From positions 1,062,350-1,126,349 of the forward strand of contig JASKMD010000014.1 of the NCBI GenBank assembly GCA_030144725.1: a stretch of 64,000 nucleotides of DNA, read 5' to 3'. A program made the position numbers and the translations under genes. Positions 1 to 10,378 of this stretch are shown here, piece after piece. The notes below the pieces were generated by a model, which saw only the letters and a list, made by a program, of their open reading frames with translations, was not told the origin of the DNA and did no database searches. Origin of the DNA: Haematococcus lacustris. Lineage: Eukaryota; Chlorophyta; Chlorophyceae; Chlamydomonadales; Haematococcaceae. Every line of letters begins with the position of its first letter. The first letter of the stretch is position 1.

Positions 1-104
1 AGGAGCTTCAGCTAAGTTTCTGCTCTGGGCCTGGAACACCCACTCTGCCACCAACTGCCAGGCACTCAGGCGCAGCCCCCCAGGTCGCAGGCACATAGCC
101 CAGG

Positions 105-240
105 GGTTCAGGGTGCAGGGTCGCAGGCACTCGCAGGTTCAGGGTGCAGGTTCAGGGTGCAGGTTCAGGGTGCAGGTGCAGGGTGCAGGGTGCAGGTGCA
201 GGGTGCAGGTGCAGGGTGCAGGTGCAGGGTCGCAGGCACA
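105..240. repeat. Minisatellite, 12-13 bp CAGGGTGCAGGT units
   Basis: Tandem copies of CAGGGTGCAGGT with small variations, downstream of the last readable exon of the SMARCAL1-like gene, so probably intronic. Confidence 0.85.
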
Positions 241-291
241 TAGCCCAGGGGTGCAGGGCAGTGCAGGGCAGTGCAGGGCAGGCGGTCTCAC

Positions 292-3200
292 CTGAGCTGG
301 CCTGATGTGGGGGAGCCACTTCTCCACCTCCTCAGCCCAAACCAGGCGCAGGCTGGCTGGCACAATGATCAGCAGGGGCCACTCATCCTGCACCCAGGGC
401 AGCAGGCAGCAGGCAGCCCCACCTGGTCCACAGACAAACCCTGGGTCTGCCCACATGCCCACAGCCCTGCCAGCTGTCCAGCACGTACGCTGCAGCCCTC
501 TCTGCCCTCTCTGCCCTCTCTGCCCCCATGCGCATGTTGCACATGCTGTTGGCATTAGCGTTGCTTGGAGGTAATCCCCACCTGACCTGCCTGCAGCCCT
601 GCTGGCCGCCAGCTGACAGTCCAGAGCAGAGGGGGATGGACATGCACACATGGTAGCTCATAGTTACTCATAGTCACAGTCACTCATAGTCACTCGCAGC
701 CATACTCATAGTCACCGTCCTAGTCATGGTTACTCACAGTCACGGTCATAGTCATGGTCACTCACAGTCACGGTCATAGTCATGGTCACTCACAGTCACG
801 GTCATAGTCATGGTCACTCACAGGCTCCGCCACCCATCCTGGGCAATGCTGGTGCCCCACCTTGATACTGGCAACCTAAGCCCCTGGCTCCCCCCGGGCA
901 GCAGCCTGCTTGGGTGATGCTAATGGCCCAGTTACAGACCTTATTCTATCAAGGCAGTTGGGCCTTTCCTCTGAGCAGGGCCTGGTTTGATGGCCTCTGG
1001 TCGTGCCCTTCTTCATCCTTGCCTTACTCCACCTCCCCTGCCGCCCAGCGCCCTGAACTCACCTGATAGCAGGCAGCCAGAGCCAGCGCCTGCACAGTCT
1101 TGCCCACACCCATCTCATCAGCGATCAAAGCCCTGCCATGGCGCTGCAAGCCAAAGCGCACACCCTCCTCCTACAGCACCAGCACCAGCAGTAGGGCCTC
1201 AGCACTACAGCAGCAGCGGCAGTAGCATTGCACCCTAGCCTCAGCCTCAGCCTCCATTCTCAACCTTTGCCTGACCTGCCCCTTAGCACCAGCCCAGGCC
1301 AGTACTCCCAGCAGCTACAGAACCAGCAGCAACAGCTACACATGCTGGTCTGCTGCTACTGCCCTGTTGCCCCTGCCTTACGACCCCTGCCCCGTTGACC
1401 ATGCTGTACTACCCTTGCCCTGCTGCCACTCGCCCTCCTAAGCCTCCCAAGCCTCCTTAGCCTTCTAAGCCTTTCCTAAGCCTTTCCTAAGCCTTCCCTA
1501 AGCCTTTCCTAAGCCTTTCCTAAGCCTTCCCTAAGCCTTTCCTAAGCCTTTCCTAAGCCTTTCCTAAGCCTTTCCTAAGTCTTTCCTAAGCCATTCCTAA
1601 GCCTTTCCTAAGGCTTTCCTAAGCCTTTCCTAAACCATTCCTAAGCCTTTCCTAAGCCTTTTCTAAACCATTCCTAAGCCTTTCCTAAGCCTTTTCTAAG
1701 CACTTCGTGAGCAGGGGCCAGGACTGAACTGCTGACCTGGAAGGGCATGAGGGCGCAGCGCAGGGCCAGGGGCATGAGCTGGAAGCGGGCCGCCACCTCA
1801 GCTTCACTGGCCAGCCTCATGAAAGTTCCCCTGCAGCCAAGCAGCAGACGCGGGAGGCGGGGAGAAGCACCAGGTTACCCCTACTGGCTGCCAGCAGCCC
1901 ACCCGGTGTTACCCAGCAGCGCCGATTGAAAGGCCAGCGGCAATGGCATCCTGCCAGTGTCAGACACGCTAGCACAAGGGTCGCCTTGCACTGGGCAGGG
2001 GTGGTCCAAAGCATGCCTACCACGCAGCAGTCAGCCCTGCAACAGCCAGGCAGCCGCTGCAGCCCACCTGAAGGCCCTCAAGGTGTCAGGCGGCACACAG
2101 CTGCCCAGGCCCAGGACTCCGCGGGCGTGCTGCCGCAGCTGCTGCTCAACCACCTCATAGCTGCTCAGGGGCAGCATCACTCGGTCCTCTGCTGCACCCT
2201 CCACCTGACCCGCCTGATGTGCCGGCCCTGCCTGCTGCTGCCCTGCCTGCTGCTGCCCTGCCTGCTGCTGCCCTGCCTGCTGCTGCCCTGCCACCTGCTG
2301 CTGCTGCCCTGCCTGTCCTGCCACCTGCTGCTGCTGCTGCTGGGTGTGCCTCAGCTGTGCCAGCAGTTGGCGGGCTGCTGCTGTGAGCGCCCTGCTGCCC
2401 TGCAGCACCCGCACCAGCTTGCTGAGCACACCGCCCCCAGCCGCCACCGCCTGCTCAGCCCCGGGGTAAGGGACAACCTGCACGCGCACCCAGCAGCCCG
2501 CCCCGCACTGCTTGGCACCATATGTTGCTCACAGGCATATTGCTACATGGGCAGGCTGTTGTGACTGACTGGGTGCAGGCAAAGGGTGGGCAAGGCAGGC
2601 ACGCACCGCAAAGGTCTTGTCTGACACAATGTCTAGGGACAGCGCCTCGTGCTCTATGACCTCTGGCGGCCACCTGTGGTGACGCAGGCAGGCAGCTGGA
2701 AAGGCAGGCAGGCAGGCAGACAGCTGGACAAGCAGGCAGGCAGGCAGGCAAGCAGCTGCACAGGCAGGCAGGCAGGCAGGCAGGCAGCTGGACAGGCAGG
2801 CAGGCAGGCAGGCAACTGAACAGGCAGGCAGGCAGGCAGGCAGCTGGACAGGCAGGCAAGCAGGTAGACAGGCCAGCAGGTAGAGGTGCATGTAGGTGTG
2901 CGAGCACACGAGCGGGCAGGCGGGTGGGCAGGCTGGCAAGTAGGCTGACAGGTGAGTGGCTGACAGGCAAGAGGGTGAGCAGGTGAGGCGGCGGGTGGGA
3001 AGGCAAGCTACAGTCAGCTGGTGGAGCAGGCAGGTGGGCGCCAGGGAGCAGGCCCTATGGCCACATGTCCCCCGCCTGTCTTGCCTGACAGCTGCCATTG
3101 CTCACCAGGAGTAGCGGCAGGCAGGCCAGTTGGTGCAGCCCCAGAAGCCCGGCTGCTTGGTGCCGCCCGCAGCGTACTTGCGCCACTTGAGGGTGCCGCC

Positions 3201-4695
3201 ACAGGGGGCGAACACACCAGGGCAGCTGCGCCCTCACACATGGACACATGCACATGCAAGCACAGTCGATGGAAGCATGTGGCATGGTCTGAACTGGCAT
3301 GCTAGCAAAGACATCGACACTGAGGCACGTCATGTGTTGGTTGAGTCATGGGTCATAATGTTACATGGCCCATTGTGTGATGTGGTGGCCCTAAACAGGT
3401 TGCCTGGGGACTGTGTTCAAAGCTAGAGGTAGCTCTAGCATGGCGTTGTGCGGCTGGTGCCACAATGAAGCTGTCAGCAGCTGGTGGCACCCCTCACTGT
3501 CAGCCCTTGGAGGCAGCAAGCAGCATGTGCTGCCAGCCCCTGCCATTGCCACCTTTCATCAGCAGGCAGGGGAGTGCTGTGCCCTGACCCCTGTGGCACC
3601 TCTCTGTCCACCCACTGGGGCTGATGCACCCGCTGTCCCTGCTGCTGCTGTCCCTGCTGCTGCTGGAGCTGCTGCTTTCACGAGCCCCTCAGGACCTACC
3701 GTGTAAAGGGTGGCTGCCCCTTGTACACCATAGGCTTGCATGGGGGTGCAAGCATGGGCAGGAGCCCTGTTGTAGGCTCTTCTGTAGAACTTTGGCGTTG
3801 CAGCTGTTGTGGGGGTGCACACGTCGTCTGGGGCAGGCTGGCAGCTGGGGCACCAGCAGCAGGGGACGCTGTCCTGCTCGTGCTGGCCTGGACGACTGCA
3901 GTGGCTGCTGGTTGGCCAGGCTCTAGGCTGGTGGGCCTGTCACGGCCAAGCGGGGTGGGCACAGCTGGTGGCATGGCTGGTGAGATGAGCTGCTCAGCTT
4001 GGCCAAGCCGTTGTCCTGGTATGCTGGCTAGGCTGGTAAGGCCGCAACCCCCTTTGTAGACCGCCTCCATAGCCTGCGCCTCAGCGTGTGCGCTGCTGGA
4101 ATGCCCACCTTGGTCTGGACCGTGCAGCCAGGGCTGCATAGCTGTTGCTGCTGGTGGATCTGGCTGGTGCTGCATGTCTGCCCCTGGCCCTGCTGCCCCT
4201 GCCCCGGCTGTTGAGTGCCATGAGTGGACAGTCTTGCTGTGCCACTCTTGCTCAGTGCCATGTGTTGCTGCTGTAGCTGTGTGATTCACTGCAACAGCTG
4301 TGGCTTGGAAGCTCCAATGTTGTGCTTGAGTCAGGTGGTGCCCAAGTGCATGATGATTGAGCTGATGACCATGTTCGAGGCTAGCTTGGTTGGAAGCATA
4401 TTGAGGACACAGGGGCTGCTGCTGATCATTGCACACTGCCCTGGCTTGTGCAGAGGCTGCAGGTGGGGTGCCGTGTAGTTTCACTGGAGTCTTTCGGGCA
4501 AAGCTGAGCAGAGACAGTGCCGATTTTGGCTGGGGCACACCCTGCGACAGATCAACCAGCATCACATCCCACGAACACGCAAGGAAGCAACGTAGCACAC
4601 ACCTTCTCCCTTTCCCTGGCAGCGATGTGTTCATCGATTTCACGCAGCTCCTGGGTTCCAAAACATGACTCGTCGTCGCCGTCATCGCTGCCCAT
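292..4695 (-). CDS. SMARCAL1/HARP-like SNF2 annealing helicase, N-terminal part (runs off left edge)
   Basis: ATP-dependent DNA annealing helicase of the SMARCAL1 group, which acts in the nucleus at stalled replication forks. Eight exons chain in perfect phase: 4603-4695 (start MGSDDGDDES), 3700-4529, 3106-3225, 2607-2673, 2068-2477, 1737-1830, 1063-1170 and 292-387, giving 606 residues. In order: an acidic N-terminus; about 275 residues rich in Q, H, P and A; a zinc ribbon (about 309-347, CPGVFAPCGG then GCTNWPACRYSW); a HARP-like region with a poly-Q/A insert, ending LPLSSYEVVEQQL; then the start of the SNF2 core with motif I DEMGVGKT (about 556-563) and motif Ia-like PLLIIVPASLRLVWAEEVEKW. 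The DEAH box and later helicase motifs lie beyond position 1. ZRANB3-like is an alternative, but the HARP-like segment favours SMARCAL1. Family call confident; exact HARP borders inferred. Confidence 0.8.
655..825. repeat. Minisatellite of about 28-30 bp (TCACTCACAGTCACGGTCA units)
   Basis: Repeats built from TCATAGTCATGGTCAC and TCACAGTCACGG; the last three units are nearly identical. It lies in the intron between exons 292-387 and 1063-1170 of the helicase gene. Confidence 0.85.
1440..1705. repeat. 11-bp minisatellite (CTAAGCCTTTC)n
   Basis: About 23 tandem copies of CTAAGCCTTTC with occasional A or T changes. It fills most of the helicase intron between exons 1063-1170 and 1737-1830. The pyrimidine-rich tract reads on the strand opposite to the gene. 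Confidence 0.9.
2690..2875. repeat. (GGCA)n / CAGGCAGG tetranucleotide tract
   Basis: Runs of CAGGCAGGCAGG interspersed with AGCTGGACA spacers, in the intron upstream (minus-strand sense) of helicase exon 2607-2673. The short Cys/Leu/Pro-rich reading frames on the minus strand are translations of this repeat. Confidence 0.9.
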
Positions 4696-5033
4696 CTTCC
4701 CAGCCCGGCCACACCAGCCTCCCACTCAAGGGCCCCACGCAGGCGCATGCAGCGCAGCGTCTTGTCGTAAGCTATGTTGACCGTTGACCGGATCGACCAC
4801 TAGTCATCCGCCACTGCATTGTAGTGGTGGAGTGGAGTAGAGGAAGGGGAATTCAAACCTAGGTGTATAGCACATAATAGGCATGGCACAGTAGCTGCAT
4901 GCTCACACCGTTGCTGGGTCGAGGGTTGTAGCCTACGACATAGGGCGCCCCGGGCTGGGCCAGGGCGGGCGCCGGCCACCCTATCCTACTTCTCATCCAA
5001 ATCTAAGAACGTTGCTCATCATCGGTGGATGAC
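4696..5033. other. Promoter-side intergenic segment of the helicase gene with a dispersed repeat
   Basis: No coding region seen. Positions about 4888-4965 (GCATGCTCACACCGTTGCTG followed by AGGGCGCCCCGGGCTGGG) reappear with few changes at 24684-24749 inside a STE24 intron, so a short dispersed repeat sits here. Otherwise this is the 5' flank of the minus-strand helicase gene. Confidence 0.5.
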
Positions 5034-5676
5034 TCAGGCGTTCCCAACTACCTGAAAACCACCCCCCTGTGATAGGAAGCCCCACCGCACCCACTCAGTC
5101 AAAAATACATGTAAACAGTGCTTTAAACAGAAATGACTCAAAACTACGAGATGGCCGACGCAACAAAAACTATCTCGCTCTCAGCGGTGCTCAGTGCCTG
5201 CCCAAAGATCGACATTTGAATTCATGCGATTTTGCCTCATGCGAGCACGCTTCGCCACACCGTTGTTGCTGGCACCTGCAACGCGCAGCATCAGTCGGAA
5301 CATGATTTGCTTTTGGCATGTGGACGCGACGACGGCAGTCGTGACGACTGGATACCACTACTAGCATTTGGAGCTGCTGCTGGCGCAAGTGCATTACCGG
5401 CTGCTCTACTACGCTTAACAAGGTGCTAGGTGCAGTACGTGGTGTTGTCTCACCTTGCTTTGCTGCCCAGGACTTGTTAGCTGCAGGTGCCTCACGCTTA
5501 CGTGACGTGCTTGCCGCTGCCAGCTGGTCACCCCGGCCATTGGCCATGCCAATCCGTGACAGGCCTGCCGCTCGCACCACGCCCTAGTGGAGGGTAGCGA
5601 AGGCTATCGCGGTAACTCACGCGCGCTAAATCTCGCGTTTTGCACTGAAGCCTTGTCCCAGTACACCGCCCGCCAT

Positions 5677-6473
5677 TCCCGCGGACTGTGAACATGGTCG
5701 CTCGCTGCAGCCTGGGGCTCATCGGGGTGCCACCGTACGTGGGTCGCAGGTCGAAGCGCAAGATTCCCTGGGTTGGGTCGGGACCCCTCATGGCCCGGGC
5801 CCTTCCTGACACCTGCCTAACCCTCCCTCTAAGCAAGCAGAGCATCTCACTGAGGTGTCAGCAGCACCGTGCGTGGACTCTGATAAATTCATTTACACAA
5901 CCTTGTCATGGATGTCCCGGAGCCGGGACGTGTGCAATTGGCGTAGCACCGTGCGGCATGCGATGACAGCTTAGTCTGCTACTCCCCCATCATGCCAGCT
6001 TCCTTGTAAACGAAATAAGCCCGACAGCCGATCAGCCGGCCGCTCTCTCAACATCGCGCAGGGCAAGTACAGCCGGCGATACTAATTCCTCCCGGCTCAA
6101 TGAACCCGACGTTGTTTCCTTTGCGTAGGCGCGCACCTAGTCCAATTTCTTTGGAAGCCTTGGGACCAAATGGTCCTACAGCCTAGAAGTACGACTGAAC
6201 TGGAGGTAAGGACAGACATGTCAAGCCGTCAAGGCTACACGAAGCTTGCTTTATTGCATGTGATCCTAACGTTACATGAAGTATGATGTCTCGTCCTTGG
6301 TGCATCTCTCAGTGTAGGAATAGCATAAGTTGCCATGAAGTTATTTACCTGGTGAAATGGCTTACGGTTGTTGCAGGAGCTCCTAATCTCAACCGCCACC
6401 ACCGCCACCACCACCACTGTCACCACCACCTCCTAACCTACCCCTGATCTGCCCAGCCTCAGCCAGCTACCTT
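5677..6473. other. 5' internal region of the 3.25-kb transposon, no gene seen
   Basis: No convincing reading frame. About 6235-6440 is comparatively AT-rich and ends in a (CCACCACCG)-like tract. It presumably holds the promoter of the transposase gene; no specific element is recognised. Confidence 0.3.
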
Positions 6474-6914
6474 ATGGGTTGCCACAGCAAACGCATTAAG
6501 GCCATCAAAGCCAATGGTGCTCGGGGGAGTGCTTGTGCAACAGCAGCTCGGCAACAACATGCCCACATGTCTGCAGCTGCTGCCACAGAGGCAGAACTTG
6601 ACGAAGCCAGATCCCAGCAGCCTTCAATCAGTATGGGGTATGCCAGCACATGCTGGGGCCATAAGAGGCCACGCAGCTGCCTTGGCCGGGTCGCCCAGCA
6701 GCAGGTGACCCTAGACCGGCAGCAGCTGCAGGCTGCCCAACACCAACTGACCATGGACCAGCAGCAGCTGCAGGGTGCCCAGCACCAGCTGGCTGTGGAC
6801 CAGCAGCAACTGCAAGTTGCCCAGCAGCAGCTCGCTGTGAACCAGCAACAACTGCTGGGTGCCAGGCGGCAGCTGACCCTGGACCAGCAGCACCTGCTTC
6901 CCCCACCCACTTGA
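6474..6914 (+). CDS. Coiled-coil ORF upstream of the transposase (probable 5' exon or accessory protein)
   Basis: A 146-residue frame. Residues about 77-143 are four to five copies of a 14-residue unit (LDQQQLQxAQxQLA type), i.e. two heptads per unit, typical of a coiled coil that mediates oligomerisation. The frame ends at TGA 6912-6914, overlapping the start of the transposase-like frame at 6911 in another phase. A spliced or frameshifted fusion is therefore possible: the downstream frame has only a TTG at its upstream end. No family recognised beyond the coiled coil. It lies within the TIRs and is presumed transposon-encoded. Confidence 0.5.
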   Translation: MGCHSKRIKAIKANGARGSACATAARQQHAHMSAAAATEAELDEARSQQPSISMGYASTCWGHKRPRSCLGRVAQQQVTLDRQQLQAAQHQLTMDQQQLQGAQHQLAVDQQQLQVAQQQLAVNQQQLLGARRQLTLDQQHLLPPPT

Positions 6915-8359
6915 GTGCCACCACTGTTCGTTGCCTCTACATGTGTTCTTGTGGCCGTGATGCTCCCCACCAAGCACGTTGCTGTCACCGCACGTGTTCT
7001 GACTGCAAGGACAAGTGCATGAAGTTGAAGCCAGGTGTGGATGGGTCTATCATGCTCTCTGTCAAGCAGTATGCACCAGTCAAGCAGAAGGAGGGGCCAG
7101 CTAGGATTGAGTTGCAACAGTTTAAGCTGGGCCTGCGTGAGGTAGTGGACAAGCTAAACGAGCAGATGCCCTCCTACATTTGGCACCACTTTGTAGCTCA
7201 TCATCAGCTAGCTGTGTTCCGCCGGCAGCAGCAGGCTGTGCAGGAGAAGGGTGATCATGGGAGGGTGGTCATTTCATGTGATTGGTCAGAGCGCCTGACT
7301 GTAGAGCGGCCAACGGAGATCCAGTCTGATCACTGGCACCATCACAATGTGGGCATCTTTGTAGCATGTGCATACTTTAGGAATGACAGAGATGAGTACC
7401 GGGAGGAGACTGTGTACATATTGACAGATGGGAAGGATCAGTCAGCAGCTGTGACACAGGCAGCTTTGCATCAGGTGCTTGATTATTTACAGGGTGAGCG
7501 GTGCATGGTCATGAAGCAGTTGTGCATGTGGTCAGATGGGTGCGCAACCCAGTTCAAGGGCACACCGGCATTGCAGCTGCACCGGCGCATGGCCATGAGG
7601 TACAGGGTGTCAGTGTGGTGGTCGTATGGAGCCACATCTCATTTCAAGGGCCGCCATGACTCTGAGGGTGGGGTATTCAAGCACAACATGGCAGCCAGAG
7701 TCTTGGCTGATCACCCAGATCTCAGTGCAGAGTGCAAGGCTCAGCAGTTGGCAGGTGTGCATAATGTAGAGTGTGTGGTGCCAGCTGCACAGCTAGCTGC
7801 CAGTGTTGCGCATCAGACTAGGGGGAGCGTGCAGCGGCGGTGGTGTTTGGTGCTGAAGGATGAGGAAGTTGAGAAGTGTGCTGAGCTTGACCCTGATGCC
7901 CACAGGCTGCTTCGCACCATCTCTGGGTCGCGGGCCATGCATGCAATGTTCTTCCCTGCAGATGGGGTTGCGCCCATGTGGTCTGAGACTGCATGTGCGT
8001 GTGTGAGGCACATGGGCAGCAAGCCACAGCAGTGCATGTGTCATGGAGCATCTACCCTGAGCAGCATACCCATGTTTGGACGTGTGACACTGGCAAGTGA
8101 CAAGAGGGAAGATGCTGAGTGCTTGAGGCTTCTGCATGCACGGGCACCACACATTGCAAGCGCCCACATGACCTTGAATGTGCATCTGTTGAAGGAGTAT
8201 GCACGGGAGTGCTTGGGCTGGAAGGGCAAGAGGTTGACGCAGAAGAAGCCATTGCTTAGGGCTGACATCCTAGAACATCTGAGGTGGGAGCAAGAGATGG
8301 AGGAGGATCAGTTGGCTGAAGTGGCTGAACCCTCAGCAGCACCAACTGAGCCAGAATAG
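6911..8359 (+). CDS. RNase-H-like transposase candidate of an unassigned family
   Basis: A 482-residue intact frame bounded by TIRs. The N-terminus (7-36) is Cys-rich (CxxxCxC, CCxxxCxxC), probably a zinc-binding DNA-recognition module. The central part has three blocks expected of a DDE/D catalytic core: VVISCDWSE (D124) with EIQSDHWHH following; LCMWSDGCATQFKG (D209); and SYGATSHFKGRHDSEGG (D250/E252). Blocks of the type EIQSxHW, SDGxxxQFK and SHxKGxxDxxGG recall a family of uncharacterised animal and protist proteins; this is from memory and unverified. The C-terminus (about 430-460) resembles a SAP-like helical segment. No upstream in-frame ATG is evident, so the true start is uncertain. 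A mobile-element role is strongly supported by position; the chemistry is inferred. Confidence 0.65.
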   Translation: MSATTVRCLYMCSCGRDAPHQARCCHRTCSDCKDKCMKLKPGVDGSIMLSVKQYAPVKQKEGPARIELQQFKLGLREVVDKLNEQMPSYIWHHFVAHHQLAVFRRQQQAVQEKGDHGRVVISCDWSERLTVERPTEIQSDHWHHHNVGIFVACAYFRNDRDEYREETVYILTDGKDQSAAVTQAALHQVLDYLQGERCMVMKQLCMWSDGCATQFKGTPALQLHRRMAMRYRVSVWWSYGATSHFKGRHDSEGGVFKHNMAARVLADHPDLSAECKAQQLAGVHNVECVVPAAQLAASVAHQTRGSVQRRWCLVLKDEEVEKCAELDPDAHRLLRTISGSRAMHAMFFPADGVAPMWSETACACVRHMGSKPQQCMCHGASTLSSIPMFGRVTLASDKREDAECLRLLHARAPHIASAHMTLNVHLLKEYARECLGWKGKRLTQKKPLLRADILEHLRWEQEMEEDQLAEVAEPSAAPTEPE

Positions 8360-8776
8360 CACGAACTGAGCCGATAAAGCCGATTGAGCCAATAGCCAAA
8401 AAAATAACAGTGCCATGCATCCAAATTGCACAACTTCAGCTAAGCGTGGCGTCTCGTGGTGTAATGACATGGCTCGGTAGCATGGCGCACTGCGGTGGCC
8501 TACTCCGCAGTACTGCGAGGCTGCCTCCATGGTGCGAACTTTGCTACGGACGCCACGGAGCGCCTCGCCACCCTGCTCTTGTAGGTGGGTCGCTGCTTGT
8601 TTGCGCTATCTCAAGTTTCGACCTGGTGGCGGGCGGTGTACTGGGACAAGGCTTCAGTGCAAAACGCGAGTTTTAGCGCGCGTGAGTTACCGCGATAGCC
8701 TTCGCTACCCTCCACTAGGGCGTGGTGCGAGCGGCAGGCCTGTCACGGATTGGCATGGCCAATGGCCGGGGTGACC

Positions 8777-9507
8777 AGCTGTTGCTGCTGCTGAGGGTTG
8801 CTGCACAGCCAGCTCAGGGATGGTGCCTGCAGGTGTCAGCTGCTGCTGAGGGGGCGCAGCTGCGGCGAGCTTCCCACGGATGTGGGTGCACACGTGGCTC
8901 TGTAGCTTGGGTACCCTCCAGCTCGTGTGTACCTCCTGCTTGTGAAACTGGAGGTATGACTGAAGCTGCTTTCCTGTCATCTTCATTGCCTCCTCGACAG
9001 TTGTGTGGCCATAATCACGCCCCCCAAAGGCAAGGGCATGGGCCGCTGCAAGCCGCTCTTGGCACGCATGGTCACCCACATTAATCACAACCCTCCCCAC
9101 CTTGTGCGCTGCATCTGTGATCTGGCGCTCTGCCTTTGCTGACCGCTGTGCTGCAGCTGCGGCATCCTCCTTACGCCTCACTTCAGCACGGAGCTGACCC
9201 ATACGCTGCTGCAAATCATGAACATCCACAGTCTTCACCGCCTCCTCGCATGTGCGCAGGGACATCAACTGCAGCAGAGCTGGCAGCTCCATGTACCTGC
9301 CACCACCATGCTTCAGCAGCTGCAACAAGGACTCCACTGGGGCATTGGAGATGGGGCTGGCAAGGTAGTACTGTTCGAAGTGAAGGCGCAATGCGAGGCT
9401 GCCAGGGTCGCCGTTCACAGCCATGGCACGAATGTCAGATGCATATTGACGCCAAGTGCCATAAAGGTCCTCTTGCTGCTGCTGCTGCTGCTGCTGCATC
9501 CGCTGTT

Positions 9508-9541
<34 letters not shown>

Positions 9542-10378
9542 CCCATTGTCAGGCGGCGGCAGCCATAGCTCGGCATGATACACCACATCAATCGCCACTT
9601 CCATGCGCGTAGCTTGGTCTGAGCTGTCGAGAGCAGCGAAGAGGTGGGGCAAGGCCATTTGAGCCTGCACATGATGCTGGTAGTAAGTCCACATAGCACC
9701 ACAGTGCTCCTGCAAATAGGCCGCAAGCTGCTGCTTCTGCTGCTCGCGCTGATCAACTGGCACCAAATGCTGCAGCTGGCTATGCAGACCTGCCAGAAGG
9801 GGCAATGTGTCCCAGGTCCCCAGACGAGCTAGCACATCCTGGGTGTGGCGGTAGAGCTCAAAAGCGTGCAGGCCGTCATCCTTGCTGGCCCACATGAGCT
9901 CGGGCACCAAGAAGCTCTCCCCAACCACTGCCACCACGCTGAGCCTGAGCAGCAGGCTGTTGTCCTGGAGCAGCTGGCTAAGGGTGACAGCCCATGGTGG
10001 AGACTGACCCTTCTGCCGCTCAAGCAGCTGTGACACAGCATCTCCTGCATGCGCCCAGACGCGCAGCATGGACACCGTTGAGCTGATGTAGCTGGCCCAG
10101 CGGGTGTCACACGGCACTTGGGGCTTGGCGCCCCATGCTCCCATGCCGAGCGGCACCCAATACTGGGCTAGCAAGCTGGCAATGGATTCAATGGCTGGGC
10201 GGATGTCACTACCCAATGCAGCTAGCCCAGTCAGCAGTGTGTTGTGTATGCCGTGGCTATAGCAGGGCTGCGCCCGAATGCAGCCAGCCTGCCCCTTGCT
10301 CTGCAGGAGCTTGCTCATGCGGGTGACAACACCACCATATTCACCCATGTTCACAGCTGCACTGTCTGCTGTGATGCT
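8777..10378 (-). pseudogene. hAT-like transposase C-terminal half, disrupted by the 3.25-kb element
   Basis: Minus-strand frame of about 530 residues beginning near ITADSAAVNMGEYGGVV. Further along are a CYSHGIHN block and a CDTRWASY block, as in hAT-type transposases (TDGAxxM...GVV, CxxH, DTRW). A (CAG)n poly-Q tract lies at about 9470-9540 and ends of the hAT dimerisation type (LALRLHFEQYYLASP) follow. The related copy at 18844-19455 shares MELPALLxxMSL and VVxNVGDHA blocks. At 8776 the frame runs into the inserted element, and its native end lies beyond 5525. Joining across one copy of the AGCT duplication gives a stop within eight codons. Upstream, 10379-10774 stays open but is low-complexity and is probably an intron. 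Confidence 0.7.

Larger units (their letters stand above)
5526..8776 (+). mobile_element. 3.25-kb DNA transposon with 151-bp terminal inverted repeats and a 4-bp target duplication
   Basis: The left terminus 5526-5676 is the reverse complement of 8626-8776 with one mismatch (AAAT versus AAAA). Both ends begin GGTCACCCCGGCCATTGG. The flanks are AGCT on both sides (5522-5525 and 8777-8780), giving a 4-bp target-site duplication. The element carries the transposase-like ORF 6911-8359 and an upstream coiled-coil ORF. It sits inside the 3' end of a hAT-like transposase ORF. A second element at 20893-23348 has almost the same terminus and also a 4-bp duplication. Sola, Ginger and Academ elements also make short duplications of this size, but the superfamily was not determined. 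Confidence 0.88.

Noticed and set aside
3696..4748. A stand-alone 350-codon gene on the minus strand
   Set aside because: Its best part is exon 2 of the SMARCAL1-like gene. The true start is in another frame at 4695, joined through an intron, and the end is a GTAGGT donor at 3699.
6467..7117. 216-codon minus-strand frame opposite the coiled-coil ORF
   Set aside because: Cys/Trp-rich shadow of CAGCAGCTG repeats; the plus-strand frame explains the 42-bp periodicity.
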